A program made the position numbers and the translations under genes. A DNA stretch of 64,000 nt from Arthrobacter tumbae (GTDB lineage: Bacteria > Actinomycetota > Actinomycetes > Actinomycetales > Micrococcaceae). The notes below the pieces were generated by a model. That model worked only from the letters and a program-made list of their open reading frames with translations, searched no databases and was not told the origin of the DNA. Positions 25,507 through 33,891 of the stretch are shown here, piece by piece (position 1 is the stretch's first letter; every line of letters starts with the position of its first letter). The DNA is taken from assembly GCF_016907495.1 (NCBI RefSeq), contig NZ_JAFBCC010000001.1, positions 1,054,001-1,118,000 on the forward strand, read 5' to 3'.

Positions 25507-26604
25507 TCAGCCCGTCACTACCCAGCCCTGACCGGCAGGAACCGACACTGCCACGCGGTCACCCGGACGAAGGGACGGCGCACCCGCCAGCTCGACGGCG
25601 ACACTTGCCCCGCTGCCGTCCGCGGATTCCAGATAGACCATCACCAGCAGGTGGGCACCCATCGACTTCACGTCACCAACCACACCGGTGGCGGCCGGAC
25701 CATCACCAATGGCGTCGACCGCACCAGCGGCGGTGCCGCCGTCGTCGTCGGGATCCCTGTGCAGCGAAAGCTGCACCGCTTCCTGGCGCACAACGAGCAG
25801 GGCAGGGCCTTCCGGCACACCCGGCTGGACGGCGATGCGCCCCAGCACCGAGGTATGGAAGCCGCCCGCCACCGTCCCTGGGACCTCATTGAGCCCGCCC
25901 ATGATGCGGTTCACGGCGCGGCCGGCCGGTTGGTAGTGCAGCTCCGGGACGGTGCCGTGCTGGAGGATGGTTCCGCCATCAAGGACAGCGATGGAGTCCG
26001 CGAGCACCGATGCTTCCCGCCGGTCATGGGTCACCAGCACTATTGTCGGCTCGAGCTCCGCCCGGATCTTCCCCATCAGCTCATACATGTCATCCCGCAA
26101 CCGGGAGTCGAGGGAACTGAACGGCTCGTCAAGGAGGAGGATGCGCGGGTTGGCGGCCAGGGCACGCGCCAGCGACACCCGCTGTTCCTGCCCGCCCGAC
26201 AGCTCACCCGGCATCCGCCGCGCAAAATCGCCGAGCTGGACCAGTTCCAGGAACTCCCGCGCCTGCGAGCGCGCATCCCGCTTCGGCAGGCCGGCCATGC
26301 GCGCGGAAAACGCGACGTTGTCCACCACCGTCAGGTGCGGAAACAGCAGCGGCTTCTGGAAGACGACGGCGATACCCCGCTTTTCGGCCGGCACCCCACC
26401 GACATCCTCCCCGTCCACGAGCACCGAACCGCCCGACGGCGCATCCAGTCCGGCGGCGATCCGCAACAGCGTCGACTTGCCGCTGCCCGACGCCCCGAGC
26501 AGCGCCACGCAGGTCCGCGCCGGCACGGTCAGCGATACGTCCCGCAGGACTTCCGTCTGCCCGAACACCCGGGACACCCGGTCGAAGGCCACGCTGGAGC
26601 TCAT
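25507..26604 (-). CDS. ABC transporter ATP-binding protein, YnjD/PotA type
   Basis: A 365-aa importer ATPase: Walker A GASGSGKST (37-45), signature LSGGQEQRVSLARAL, Walker B ILLLDEPFSSLD and the H-loop VLVTHDR. The C-terminal 130 residues form a TOBE-like regulatory domain. It is the last of four overlapping genes (binding protein, two permeases, ATPase). The binding protein is YnjB-like, so this is the YnjD counterpart, although longer than E. coli YnjD. The substrate is unknown. It overlaps the permease by ATGA. Confidence 0.9.
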   Translation of the reverse strand: MSSSVAFDRVSRVFGQTEVLRDVSLTVPARTCVALLGASGSGKSTLLRIAAGLDAPSGGSVLVDGEDVGGVPAEKRGIAVVFQKPLLFPHLTVVDNVAFSARMAGLPKRDARSQAREFLELVQLGDFARRMPGELSGGQEQRVSLARALAANPRILLLDEPFSSLDSRLRDDMYELMGKIRAELEPTIVLVTHDRREASVLADSIAVLDGGTILQHGTVPELHYQPAGRAVNRIMGGLNEVPGTVAGGFHTSVLGRIAVQPGVPEGPALLVVRQEAVQLSLHRDPDDDGGTAAGAVDAIGDGPAATGVVGDVKSMGAHLLVMVYLESADGSGASVAVELAGAPSLRPGDRVAVSVPAGQGWVVTG

Positions 26605-27422
26605 CGGCGCCTCCTCGGTTTCGATACCGCGAACAATGCCAACAACAGCAGCGGTGGCACGATCATAGCGAGCGAGAGCGCCGCGGTGATCTGCTCATTC
26701 CCGGTCGCCGAGGCCGCCGGAGCCAGCACCAGCGGGAGCGTGAGAAGCTGTCCGCCGCCGACCAGCAGGGTCGTGATGTAATCGCTCCAGCCCACCAGGA
26801 AGGCGAGGAAGGCTGCCCGCGCGGTGGCGCGAGCCAGCAGTGGTAACCGCACTCGCGTCACGATGCGGCGGGTACCCGCGCCGAGCGTGCGTGCCACCTC
26901 GTCGAACTGGTCCTCATAGGCGGCGAGCGCGGAACGGAACATGAAGACGGTGTAGGGCAGTGCGGTCACGGTGAGCACCAGGACCACCGCGGGGAAAGCC
27001 GGCACCCGCGCGCCCAGCAGCAGGACGTTCGATCCCATCACCAGCGCAAACGGCGGAATGGCCAGCGGCGCCAGGAGGATCACCTCTGCCGTCCGCGCCC
27101 AGGCGGCGGGCAGCCGCCGCAACGCGAACGCCGCGAGCAGCCCGAGGGCGGTCGCGGGCACGGCGACACTGAGTCCGAGGGCCAGGGACGCCCCGGTCGC
27201 CACCAGTACCTCCGCTGACCACAGGGCACGGAGCCCGGCGGCCGAGAACTCGGCGGGCAGGATGTCCGGCGCCCGCCACTGCGCTGCCACCGACCACAGG
27301 AGCAGCGGAACCACCGGCAGCAGGATCCAGAGGAACAGCAGTCCGCCGAGAAGCGGCCTTGCGGCGCGGGTGCCAGTGCGGGCAGGAAGCTGCGCCGGTG
27401 GGGACAGCTGCATCAGCGCCAT
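26601..27422 (-). CDS. ABC transporter permease, YnjC-like C-terminal half
   Basis: A 273-aa permease with six predicted membrane helices and an EAA loop (ARTLGAGTRRIVTRVRLPLL) that docks on the ATPase. In E. coli the corresponding YnjC is one long two-domain permease; here the halves are separate genes that overlap by 10 nt. The start at ATG 27422 lies inside the upstream permease gene. Confidence 0.88.
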   Translation of the reverse strand: MALMQLSPPAQLPARTGTRAARPLLGGLLFLWILLPVVPLLLWSVAAQWRAPDILPAEFSAAGLRALWSAEVLVATGASLALGLSVAVPATALGLLAAFALRRLPAAWARTAEVILLAPLAIPPFALVMGSNVLLLGARVPAFPAVVLVLTVTALPYTVFMFRSALAAYEDQFDEVARTLGAGTRRIVTRVRLPLLARATARAAFLAFLVGWSDYITTLLVGGGQLLTLPLVLAPAASATGNEQITAALSLAMIVPPLLLLALFAVSKPRRRR

Positions 27423-28246
27423 CCCTTCAGCCTGCGAAGCACCAGCACGCCGGCGCCGATCGCCACGAACCCGACGACGACGGACACCAGCGCTGTTGCC
27501 ATGGCTTCCGGCCGCGCGGTGAGGTCGATGGAACCGAACAGCCGGACGGCGCGCACCGGCAGCGCCTCGGGTACCACCGGTCCCAGCAGCCAGGGCGCCT
27601 CATACGAGCCCAGGGTGTAGACGAACACGACGATCGCGGACACCGTCAGGGCCGGCCGCGCCAGGGGAAGGAGCACATGCAGGATCCGTTGCCGCGCTGA
27701 TGCTCCGAGGGTGGCCGCAGCTTCCGAAAATCCGGTCGCCTGCCGGGCCATGCTGCCGATCAGGACCAGCGCCACGAACGCCGATTCCTTCCATCCGAAC
27801 TCAAGGATCACCGCACCCCACCACCGGTTCCCCACGAGTTCCGGAAAGCCGGCGGGCAGGACCAGGACCCGGGCCAGAAAGCCGGCGTCGGACAGCAGCA
27901 GCCCCATGGCGCCGGACGCGACGAGGTGCGGAATCGGAATCGACGCGGCGCTGAGCACCGCCAGCACCCGTCCGCTGAACCCTGAGGTCAGCACGTAGGC
28001 CGCGATCAGGAAGCCGACGACGACGGACAGCACCGTTGACGCCGCAGCAATGTAGACGGAGACGCCGGTGGCCAGCAGCAACTCCCCGTCGGCATCCCAC
28101 GCGGCGGTACTGAAGCGCGGTTCGCCGATGAACGGAAGGAGCCCCACGCTCTGCAGCAGGGCGGCGGTCAGCGCGCCACCCAGGACCACCAGCACCGGCA
28201 GGACGGCGGGCGCAGCGGTGAGCAGCGCCCTGGACCGGGCAGTCAT
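27413..28246 (-). CDS. ABC transporter permease, YnjC-like N-terminal half
   Basis: A 277-aa permease with about six helices and an EAA loop (AATLGASARQRILHVLLPLA). ATG 28246 overlaps the stop of the binding-protein gene (ATGA), which fixes the start; longer forms would intrude into that gene. It forms the membrane channel with the downstream permease. Confidence 0.88.
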   Translation of the reverse strand: MTARSRALLTAAPAVLPVLVVLGGALTAALLQSVGLLPFIGEPRFSTAAWDADGELLLATGVSVYIAAASTVLSVVVGFLIAAYVLTSGFSGRVLAVLSAASIPIPHLVASGAMGLLLSDAGFLARVLVLPAGFPELVGNRWWGAVILEFGWKESAFVALVLIGSMARQATGFSEAAATLGASARQRILHVLLPLARPALTVSAIVVFVYTLGSYEAPWLLGPVVPEALPVRAVRLFGSIDLTARPEAMATALVSVVVGFVAIGAGVLVLRRLKGWR

Positions 28247-29496
28247 TCCCCGCCGGCGACCGATCGGCGCCACGCGTCGTCGAGCTCGGTTACCCACGCG
28301 GATCCCAGCTCGCCATGGGAGTTCCGGGAGAGTTCCTCATAGGGCGGCACCACGGGGGAATCGGGCAGGGCGTCGAACAGGGCCTGCTGTTCTGCGTTGA
28401 GGCGCTCCCGGTCGAGGACCGGAAACTGGCCCCACACCTCGGGGCCGGCCTTGGCGGCCTGCTGCTCAGGGGACAGCGCGAGGTTCGCCACCGCCATGGC
28501 GCCGGCGGCGTCCGCCGCGTTGGCCGGCACAGCCAGGAAGCTGGCGTTCCCCACCGTGCCCTCGTCGAACGTGAGGACCTGCGTGGACGGCGGAAAGGCA
28601 CCGGAGGCCACCAGGTCCGTCAGCCGCGCCGGGCCGTACGTCATCCCGAAATCCACTTCACCGTTGGCAAACAGCTCGTTGAGGGCCTGCTCGTCGCGCG
28701 GATACGTGGCTCCCTCGCGCCACAACGAGGGCTCGAGGGTTTCCAGGGCGTCGAGGGCTGCCGGCGCATGCTCGTCGAAGGCCTCCTCGCTGTAGGTGAG
28801 GGGGACCTCCTCCGGGCCGCCCGCCGTCGTAATCAGCACTTCCCGGAGGAAAACGCTGCCCGTGAAGTCCGGCGGCGCAGGGTAGGTGAAGCGTCCTGGG
28901 TTGGCTTCGGCCCAGTCGAGCAGTCCTGCCAGGCTGGTGGGCGGCTCAGCCACGGTTTCCGAGTTGTAGAAGTAGGAGAACTGCGCCTTGTGCCAGGGCG
29001 CTTCACACCCGTCGACCGGCGTCCCGAAATCGTTGGTCAGCAGCGGGTCCTCGGGGTCCGTGTACTCCATGTTCGGAAGCATCCCGGTCCAGTCACAGCG
29101 CCACGCGCCGGCCTGCTTGCCGGTACTGAAGACGGCTCCGTTCGCCCAGACCAGGTCGACCGATCCGTCGTTCCGCCCCGCCTGCTGTTCGCTGAGCACA
29201 CGGTTCAGCGCATCGGCCGTATCCGCCACGGGCACCCGGCGCAGCGTGATGCCGAGTTCCTCCGCCGCAGGCGCCAGGGTTTCATCCACGTAGGCGTTGC
29301 CCTGCTCGTCTCCGCCATACATCCAGAGGTCCACGGTCTGGCCCTCGGCTGCCTCCAGCACCTCGTCGAAGCTCGAGAATTCGTCCTGCCCGTCTGACTG
29401 ACCGGCAGGCGCTCCGCAGGAGGGCAGTAGCAGCGCCGAAGCCAGGGCAAACGGGACCACAGCGCGGCGGGGGAAGCGGGTTGCTGGGCGGTTCAT
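28243..29496 (-). CDS. ABC transporter substrate-binding lipoprotein, YnjB-like
   Basis: A 417-aa lipoprotein with lipobox LLPSC (Cys27). Matches to the YnjB family include VDLVWANGAVF, PWHKAQFSYFYNSE, MTYGPA, GTVGNASFLAVPANA, MAVANLALSPEQQ and PEVWGQFPVLD. YnjB-type proteins are assigned to an importer of unknown substrate (thiamine-like and metal-like cargos have been suggested by fold alone). It is the first gene of the minus-strand operon and is divergent from a TVP38-like gene, an association also seen around E. coli ydjXYZ-ynjABCD. Confidence 0.88.
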   Translation of the reverse strand: MNRPATRFPRRAVVPFALASALLLPSCGAPAGQSDGQDEFSSFDEVLEAAEGQTVDLWMYGGDEQGNAYVDETLAPAAEELGITLRRVPVADTADALNRVLSEQQAGRNDGSVDLVWANGAVFSTGKQAGAWRCDWTGMLPNMEYTDPEDPLLTNDFGTPVDGCEAPWHKAQFSYFYNSETVAEPPTSLAGLLDWAEANPGRFTYPAPPDFTGSVFLREVLITTAGGPEEVPLTYSEEAFDEHAPAALDALETLEPSLWREGATYPRDEQALNELFANGEVDFGMTYGPARLTDLVASGAFPPSTQVLTFDEGTVGNASFLAVPANAADAAGAMAVANLALSPEQQAAKAGPEVWGQFPVLDRERLNAEQQALFDALPDSPVVPPYEELSRNSHGELGSAWVTELDDAWRRSVAGGE

Positions 29497-29594
29497 GGGC
29501 TCTTCTGATCCTCGGATTCCGGGCTGACGGGTTCGGCGTATGCTCGATGCGTGCCCCGCTCAGGGGCGGGAGCGAGGAACGGACGGCGGTGTAC

Positions 29595-30272
29595 ATGGCG
29601 GAGGAAGTTGGCCGGCGCGAGCGCTTCCCCAGGGCACTCAGGCGGGCGTTCCTCCTTCTGATCTTCGTTGCCGCAATGGCTGCGGTTGTGCTGCTGGTGC
29701 CGATTCCACCGGTGGAAGACCTGCGAGCCATGGTGGACTCGGCCGGCTGGTGGGGACCGGTGGCTTTCGTGGTCGGCTACGCGGCGCTGACCCTCGCGCC
29801 GGTTCCCAAGAACATCCTGTCCATCGCGGCCGGGGTGCTGTTCGGCTTCGGCGCCGGACTGGCTATCGTCTACGTCGCCGCGATGCTCGGCGCCACCGCG
29901 GCGTTCTGGCTGGGCCGTGTCCTGGGCCGGGAAGCGGTGGAGCGCTTCACCGGCACGCGCGTCGCGAAGGTGGACGAGGTGCTGCGCCGGCGCGGTTTCG
30001 CGGCGATCATCGGGGTGCGGCTGGTGCCCGTGCTGCCCTTCACCGCCATCAACTACTCCGCGGGCCTCACCTCTGTGGGCTGGCGGCCCTACTTCCTCGG
30101 CACGGCGCTCGGCATCCTGCCTGGAACGATCAGCTTCCTTGCGCTGGGCGCCTACGGATTCGAACTGGGGTGGCAGGCGCAGCTCGCCGTCGCGGCACTG
30201 GGGCTCCTGACTCTCCTCGGCGTGGTGTACGCCGTCCGGGCGCGACGGAAGGACACCCGGACCGATGTTTGA
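29595..30272 (+). CDS. TVP38/TMEM64 (DedA-like) membrane protein
   Basis: A 225-aa polytopic protein of the VTT/DedA group. The family motif is clear: FAAIIGVRLVPVLPFTAINY with a following AGL, and a re-entrant TLAPVPKNILSIAAGVLFG. DedA relatives are lipid or ion transporters of disputed cargo. I use ATG 29595; earlier in-frame starts (GTG 29589, ATG 29547) cannot be excluded, as no strong ribosome site is visible. It overlaps the next gene by 8 nt, so the two are co-translated. Confidence 0.88.
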   Translation: MAEEVGRRERFPRALRRAFLLLIFVAAMAAVVLLVPIPPVEDLRAMVDSAGWWGPVAFVVGYAALTLAPVPKNILSIAAGVLFGFGAGLAIVYVAAMLGATAAFWLGRVLGREAVERFTGTRVAKVDEVLRRRGFAAIIGVRLVPVLPFTAINYSAGLTSVGWRPYFLGTALGILPGTISFLALGAYGFELGWQAQLAVAALGLLTLLGVVYAVRARRKDTRTDV

Positions 30273-30891
30273 TTCCCGGCTCCGGCCCGCGCTTGCGCCA
30301 GCGCTCGACTGGACGGCAAAGCGCCTCGACGTCCCGTGGATCACGCCCAACCGGCTCACGTCGCTCAACCTGGTACTGGGGCTCGCCAGCGCGGCGCTCA
30401 CTGCCGGGCAGCTCTGGGTGCCGGCGCTGATTGCGTGGCTGCTGTGCCGCCTGGCCGACGGCCTGGACGGTCCGCTGGCGCGGCTGCGGTCGGCCCGGAC
30501 CGGGCAGACGGATGCCGGACAGGGCGGATTCTGGGACATCTCAGCGGACTTCATCGTGTACGGGGCGACGGTGGTCGGTGTGGCGGTCGGGGCCACTGCC
30601 GCGTACGACGCCGGCTGGTTGCCCTTCCTGCTGGTCCTGTTCGCGTACTACATCAACGGCAGCGTGTTCCTCGCCTTCTCCTCCATCGCCGAGCGCAACG
30701 GGAGACAGCTCGACGACGGACGCTCGCTGTCCTTCCTGGGCGGCCTCGCGGAAGGTGCGGAGACCGTCGTCGTACACAGCCTGTGGCTGATATTCCCGGC
30801 ATTTGCCGGTCATATCGCGCTGGTGTGGGCTGTGCTGGTGTCGGTGAGCGCCGGCCAGCGCGTCGTTGCCGGGTTCCGGGCGCTGCGCTGA
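30265..30891 (+). CDS. CDP-alcohol phosphatidyltransferase, YnjF-like
   Basis: A 208-aa membrane enzyme with the CDP-OH-P transferase motif in the form ADGLDGPLARL, then GGFWDISADFIVYG, holding the four metal-binding aspartates. Length and motif are close to YnjF-type proteins. The acceptor alcohol is unknown. It overlaps the TVP38-like gene by 8 nt and converges with the flavoprotein gene 17 bp away. Its company is the same as in the E. coli ydj/ynj region. Confidence 0.88.
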   Translation: MFDSRLRPALAPALDWTAKRLDVPWITPNRLTSLNLVLGLASAALTAGQLWVPALIAWLLCRLADGLDGPLARLRSARTGQTDAGQGGFWDISADFIVYGATVVGVAVGATAAYDAGWLPFLLVLFAYYINGSVFLAFSSIAERNGRQLDDGRSLSFLGGLAEGAETVVVHSLWLIFPAFAGHIALVWAVLVSVSAGQRVVAGFRALR

Positions 30892-30908
30892 GGCGTCCGC
30901 CGGCAGGA

Positions 30909-32297
30909 TCACCGGCGTCCGTTCCGCAGGCGGGCGACGACGGAAAGCAGGCGCACCGCCGCCTTGACCGCTGGCGAGTCCAACGACGACTGAGCGTGGG
31001 AAATGGCGGCATTCCAGACGGCGTCGTTATAGGTGGGGTACGGGTGGGTAACTCCGGCCAGCTGTCGGGTGCTCATGCCCTGCTCCACCGCGAGGGTCAG
31101 TTCGCCGAGGGACTCCCCGGCGCGGGGGCCAACGATCGTGCCGCCGAGGATGCGTCCGCGTTTGCCGATGACCAGCTGCGCGAAACCTGCCGGTGAGCCC
31201 TCCGTGATGGCGCGGTCGGTGGTGGACAGGTCGACGGTGGACAGCGTCTGCCCCGGGGTCGATGCCTCGGTCACTCCGACCGCCGCCACCTCGGGTGAGG
31301 TGAAGGTGACCCGTGGGATGATTGCGCTGACGGACCGGTGCAGCCCGAGGATGGCGTTGGACGCCGCGGTGCTGGCATGGACGCCGGCCAGATGCGTGAA
31401 CTTCGGGTTCTGGGTCACGTCCCCGGCCGCCCAGATGGACTTATTCGACGTGCGCATGGCGGAGTCCACGAGGATCTGGCCCTTGTCGTCGCACTCCACG
31501 TCAACTGCGTCCAGGCCCAGGCCTTCGGTGCGCGCGGTGCGGCCGGCGGCGACGAGGATGACGTCGGCGCTGAACCGGTTGCCGCGTGAGGTGTGCACGG
31601 TGGAGCCACCGCCCGGTGCGGTCTCAACGTGCTCGGCGGACTCGTTTTCGGCAACCACCACACCGTCCGCCGCGAGGGCAGTGCGGACCAGCGCCGCAGC
31701 TTTCCGGGTCTCCTTCGACAGAATGCCCGAGCCCGCGAGGATGGTCACCCGCGAACCGAGGCGGGCGAACGCCTGGCCGAGCTCGCAGGCGATCGGACCT
31801 CCGCCGACAATCACCATCCGGCCGGGCATTTCCTTGAGGTCCCAGACAGTCTCGGACGTGACCGTCCGGGCATCATCCAGTCCGGGAATGGGCGGAACGG
31901 TGGGGAAACTGCCGGTCGCGATCAACGCCTGGCGGAAGCTGATCCGCTTGCCGCCCACCTCCGCCTCCCCAGCGCCCGTGAACCGGACGGATCCGCTGAT
32001 GACCGACACTCCGGCCGCCTCCAGGGATTCCGGTGAGTCCTCCGGCTCGATGGCCTTGATCGAGGCGGCGATCCGTTCCCGTGCCTGCTCGAAACCGGTA
32101 TCGGTATGCCCTTCTGCGGCGTCCTTCCCAGCGGACAGCAGGGTCTTGGAAGGCACGCACCCGGTCCACAGGCAATCCCCGCCCGTGCGACCGGACTCGA
32201 CCAGGACGGTACGCTCGCCGAGCCGGGCTGCTGTCTTCGAGCCGACGATGCCCGCCGTTCCACCCCCAAGAACCAGGAGATCAACCGGATCAGCCAT
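30909..32297 (-). CDS. FAD-dependent pyridine nucleotide-disulfide oxidoreductase (mercuric reductase-like)
   Basis: A 462-aa flavoprotein: N-terminal FAD site LLVLGGGTAGIVGS, redox pair Cys42 and Cys47 in GGDCLWTGCVPSK, NAD(P) site VIVGGGPIACELG, a second FAD motif SIWAAGDVT and a dimer-domain motif HPYPTYNDAVWNA in place of the usual HAHPT. There is no heavy-metal-associated domain and no vicinal C-terminal cysteines, so mercury reduction is unlikely. MerA-like proteins of this kind are often found next to TVP38 family genes, as here. The substrate is unknown. Confidence 0.9.
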   Translation of the reverse strand: MADPVDLLVLGGGTAGIVGSKTAARLGERTVLVESGRTGGDCLWTGCVPSKTLLSAGKDAAEGHTDTGFEQARERIAASIKAIEPEDSPESLEAAGVSVISGSVRFTGAGEAEVGGKRISFRQALIATGSFPTVPPIPGLDDARTVTSETVWDLKEMPGRMVIVGGGPIACELGQAFARLGSRVTILAGSGILSKETRKAAALVRTALAADGVVVAENESAEHVETAPGGGSTVHTSRGNRFSADVILVAAGRTARTEGLGLDAVDVECDDKGQILVDSAMRTSNKSIWAAGDVTQNPKFTHLAGVHASTAASNAILGLHRSVSAIIPRVTFTSPEVAAVGVTEASTPGQTLSTVDLSTTDRAITEGSPAGFAQLVIGKRGRILGGTIVGPRAGESLGELTLAVEQGMSTRQLAGVTHPYPTYNDAVWNAAISHAQSSLDSPAVKAAVRLLSVVARLRNGRR

Positions 32298-32465
32298 GCG
32301 TTCAGCCCACTTTCTCGAATCGGTGCGGCTTGAATCGACGCCGTGTGCACCAGCCTACGGTGGCGGGCATCGCCGTCGTAGTCTGTAATTCAGGACACCG
32401 TCGACGCGCTGGCAGCCCCGATAGCTTGAGCTGGGACAGCGCCGCGAACAAAGAAGAGGTTCGGC

Positions 32466-33101
32466 ATCGAGAAGTACACCACTTTCGCTCCGCTGTATGA
32501 CGTCCTGTCCGCTGAAGCGCCCGTCTACCGTGCTGGCCGCCGGCGCGGCATCGACCTGCTTCGTCTTGCCGCCGGGGATCAGGTGATGGACATCGGTTGC
32601 GGGACCGGCCTCAACTTCCCGCTGCTGCAGGAGAAGATCTCCCCATCAGGGACCATCGTGGGGATTGACCGAAGCGCCGCGATGCTGAAGCAGGCTCGGC
32701 GGCGCGCCGAACGCAGCGGCTGGCAGAACGTCATTCTCATTGAGGCTGACGCCACCTCGCTGACCCCCGCGGAGGTCGCGGTTTCCATCACCGCCGCGGG
32801 CGGGCGTGCACTCTCCGACGCCGTGCTGGCGACCTACGCGCTGTCGTTGATGCCCGATTGGGAACGGAGCTGGTTGAACATGAGGAGGCTGCTCAAGCCG
32901 GGAGGGCGGACCGGCGTCGTCGATATGCAGCGGCCGGTTGGCCGCTATTCGGTGCTGACGCCGCTTGCCCTGCTTGCCTGCCGCCTCGGCGGAGCAGACA
33001 TCGACGCGCACCCGTGGACCGCTGTGGAGCGGGACTGCAACGACGTCGCCAGCTCGTCAGCCCGCGGCGGTCACTTGCAGATCCGGGTGGGAACGACCTA
33101 G
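32466..33101 (+). CDS. Class I SAM-dependent methyltransferase with an apparent AUC start
   Basis: A 211-aa methyltransferase: motif I VMDIGCGTGLNF, acidic loop GIDRSAAML, EADATSL, and YALSLMPDWERSW (post-motif II). Family members need residues before the first in-frame GTG (32583), and the upstream frame reads EKYTTFAPLYDVLSAEAPVY, which looks like real N-terminal sequence. No ATG, GTG or TTG exists in frame between the upstream TGA and 32583. ATC at 32466 lies 6 nt after GAAGAGG, a near-perfect ribosome site. Either AUC starts the gene or an ATG has been lost. Its stop shares CTAG with the convergent SDR. Confidence 0.75.
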   Translation: MEKYTTFAPLYDVLSAEAPVYRAGRRRGIDLLRLAAGDQVMDIGCGTGLNFPLLQEKISPSGTIVGIDRSAAMLKQARRRAERSGWQNVILIEADATSLTPAEVAVSITAAGGRALSDAVLATYALSLMPDWERSWLNMRRLLKPGGRTGVVDMQRPVGRYSVLTPLALLACRLGGADIDAHPWTAVERDCNDVASSSARGGHLQIRVGTT

Positions 33102-33871
33102 AACTGGATGCCCCGGCTCAGCCCACCGTCCACGAGCACATTGGCGCCTGTGGTCCGGCTGGACCGGGGGCTGGCGATGAACACCACGGTGTCGGCAATC
33201 TCCCGCGGCGTTCCCATCCGATGCGTCGGATTAAGTCCCATCGCCATGCTGAACAGCTCCGGATTCCCCTGCTCGATCTGCTCCCACACACCACCGGCAT
33301 GGTAGGTGTTACCCGGCGAAACGGTATTGGCGCGGATCCCCTGTTCGGCAAGCTGAAAGGCCAGGCCGGCGATGTACGCGATGATCGCTGACTTCACCGT
33401 GCCGTACGGTCCGGACGCGAAGTCCACTTCCCGCCCGGAGACACTCGAGATGGCAGTGATGGACGGAGACTTGCTCTGCTCAAGGTGAGGCAGCGCCGCC
33501 TTGACCAGGCGCACGGTGCCCATAAGATCCACATTCAACGAGGCTTCCCAGTTCTCCTCGGTATCGGGGATCGCCAGCGCACTCACATTGCTGACCACCA
33601 TGTCGATGCCGCCGAACCTCGTCGCAGCATCGCTCACCCAACGTGCCACGGCTCGCCCATCACCGACGTCGACGGCGGTGCCCACCACGGTGTCGGAGCC
33701 CACCCCAAGGTCGGTGCCCACCGCTTGCTGGGTGGCCGCGACGTCGTCGGCGTTTCTGGCACAGAAGGCAACGTTGGCGCCCTCTGCCGCGAAGGTTTCC
33801 ACAATCGCCCGGCCAATTCCCTTGGTGCCTCCGGTGACCAGGGCGGTCAGCCCGTTGAGCTGCAGATCCAT
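33098..33871 (-). CDS. Short-chain dehydrogenase/reductase
   Basis: A 257-aa classical SDR: TALVTGGTKGIGRAI, CARN after strand 2, DVGDG, SNVSALA in place of NNAG, catalytic Ser in AISSVSG and YGTVKSA with Tyr/Lys, ending in VLVDGGLSRG. It is probably NADP-linked, given the Arg after strand 2 (inferred). The substrate is unknown. It is followed on the far side by an acetamidase gene whose start lies about 1 kb upstream on this strand; the two form a short minus-strand pair with a 20-bp gap. Confidence 0.9.
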   Translation of the reverse strand: MDLQLNGLTALVTGGTKGIGRAIVETFAAEGANVAFCARNADDVAATQQAVGTDLGVGSDTVVGTAVDVGDGRAVARWVSDAATRFGGIDMVVSNVSALAIPDTEENWEASLNVDLMGTVRLVKAALPHLEQSKSPSITAISSVSGREVDFASGPYGTVKSAIIAYIAGLAFQLAEQGIRANTVSPGNTYHAGGVWEQIEQGNPELFSMAMGLNPTHRMGTPREIADTVVFIASPRSSRTTGANVLVDGGLSRGIQF

Positions 33872-33891
33872 CTTCAGTCCCTTCTCGGTGC

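Noticed and set aside
24539-26781. Long plus-strand frames opposite the radical SAM and ABC ATPase genes
   Set aside because: No motifs and overlapping conserved minus-strand genes.
30909-32297. True mercuric reductase (merA)
   Set aside because: No heavy-metal-associated domain, no C-terminal cysteine pair and no mer genes nearby.
31033-32388. Plus-strand frame of 451 codons opposite the flavoprotein gene
   Set aside because: Ser/Pro/Arg-rich shadow; the minus strand has FAD, NAD and redox-cysteine motifs.
33098-33101. Shared CTAG stop of the methyltransferase and SDR genes
   Set aside because: Compact convergent ends of this kind are ordinary in dense genomes; noted but not significant.
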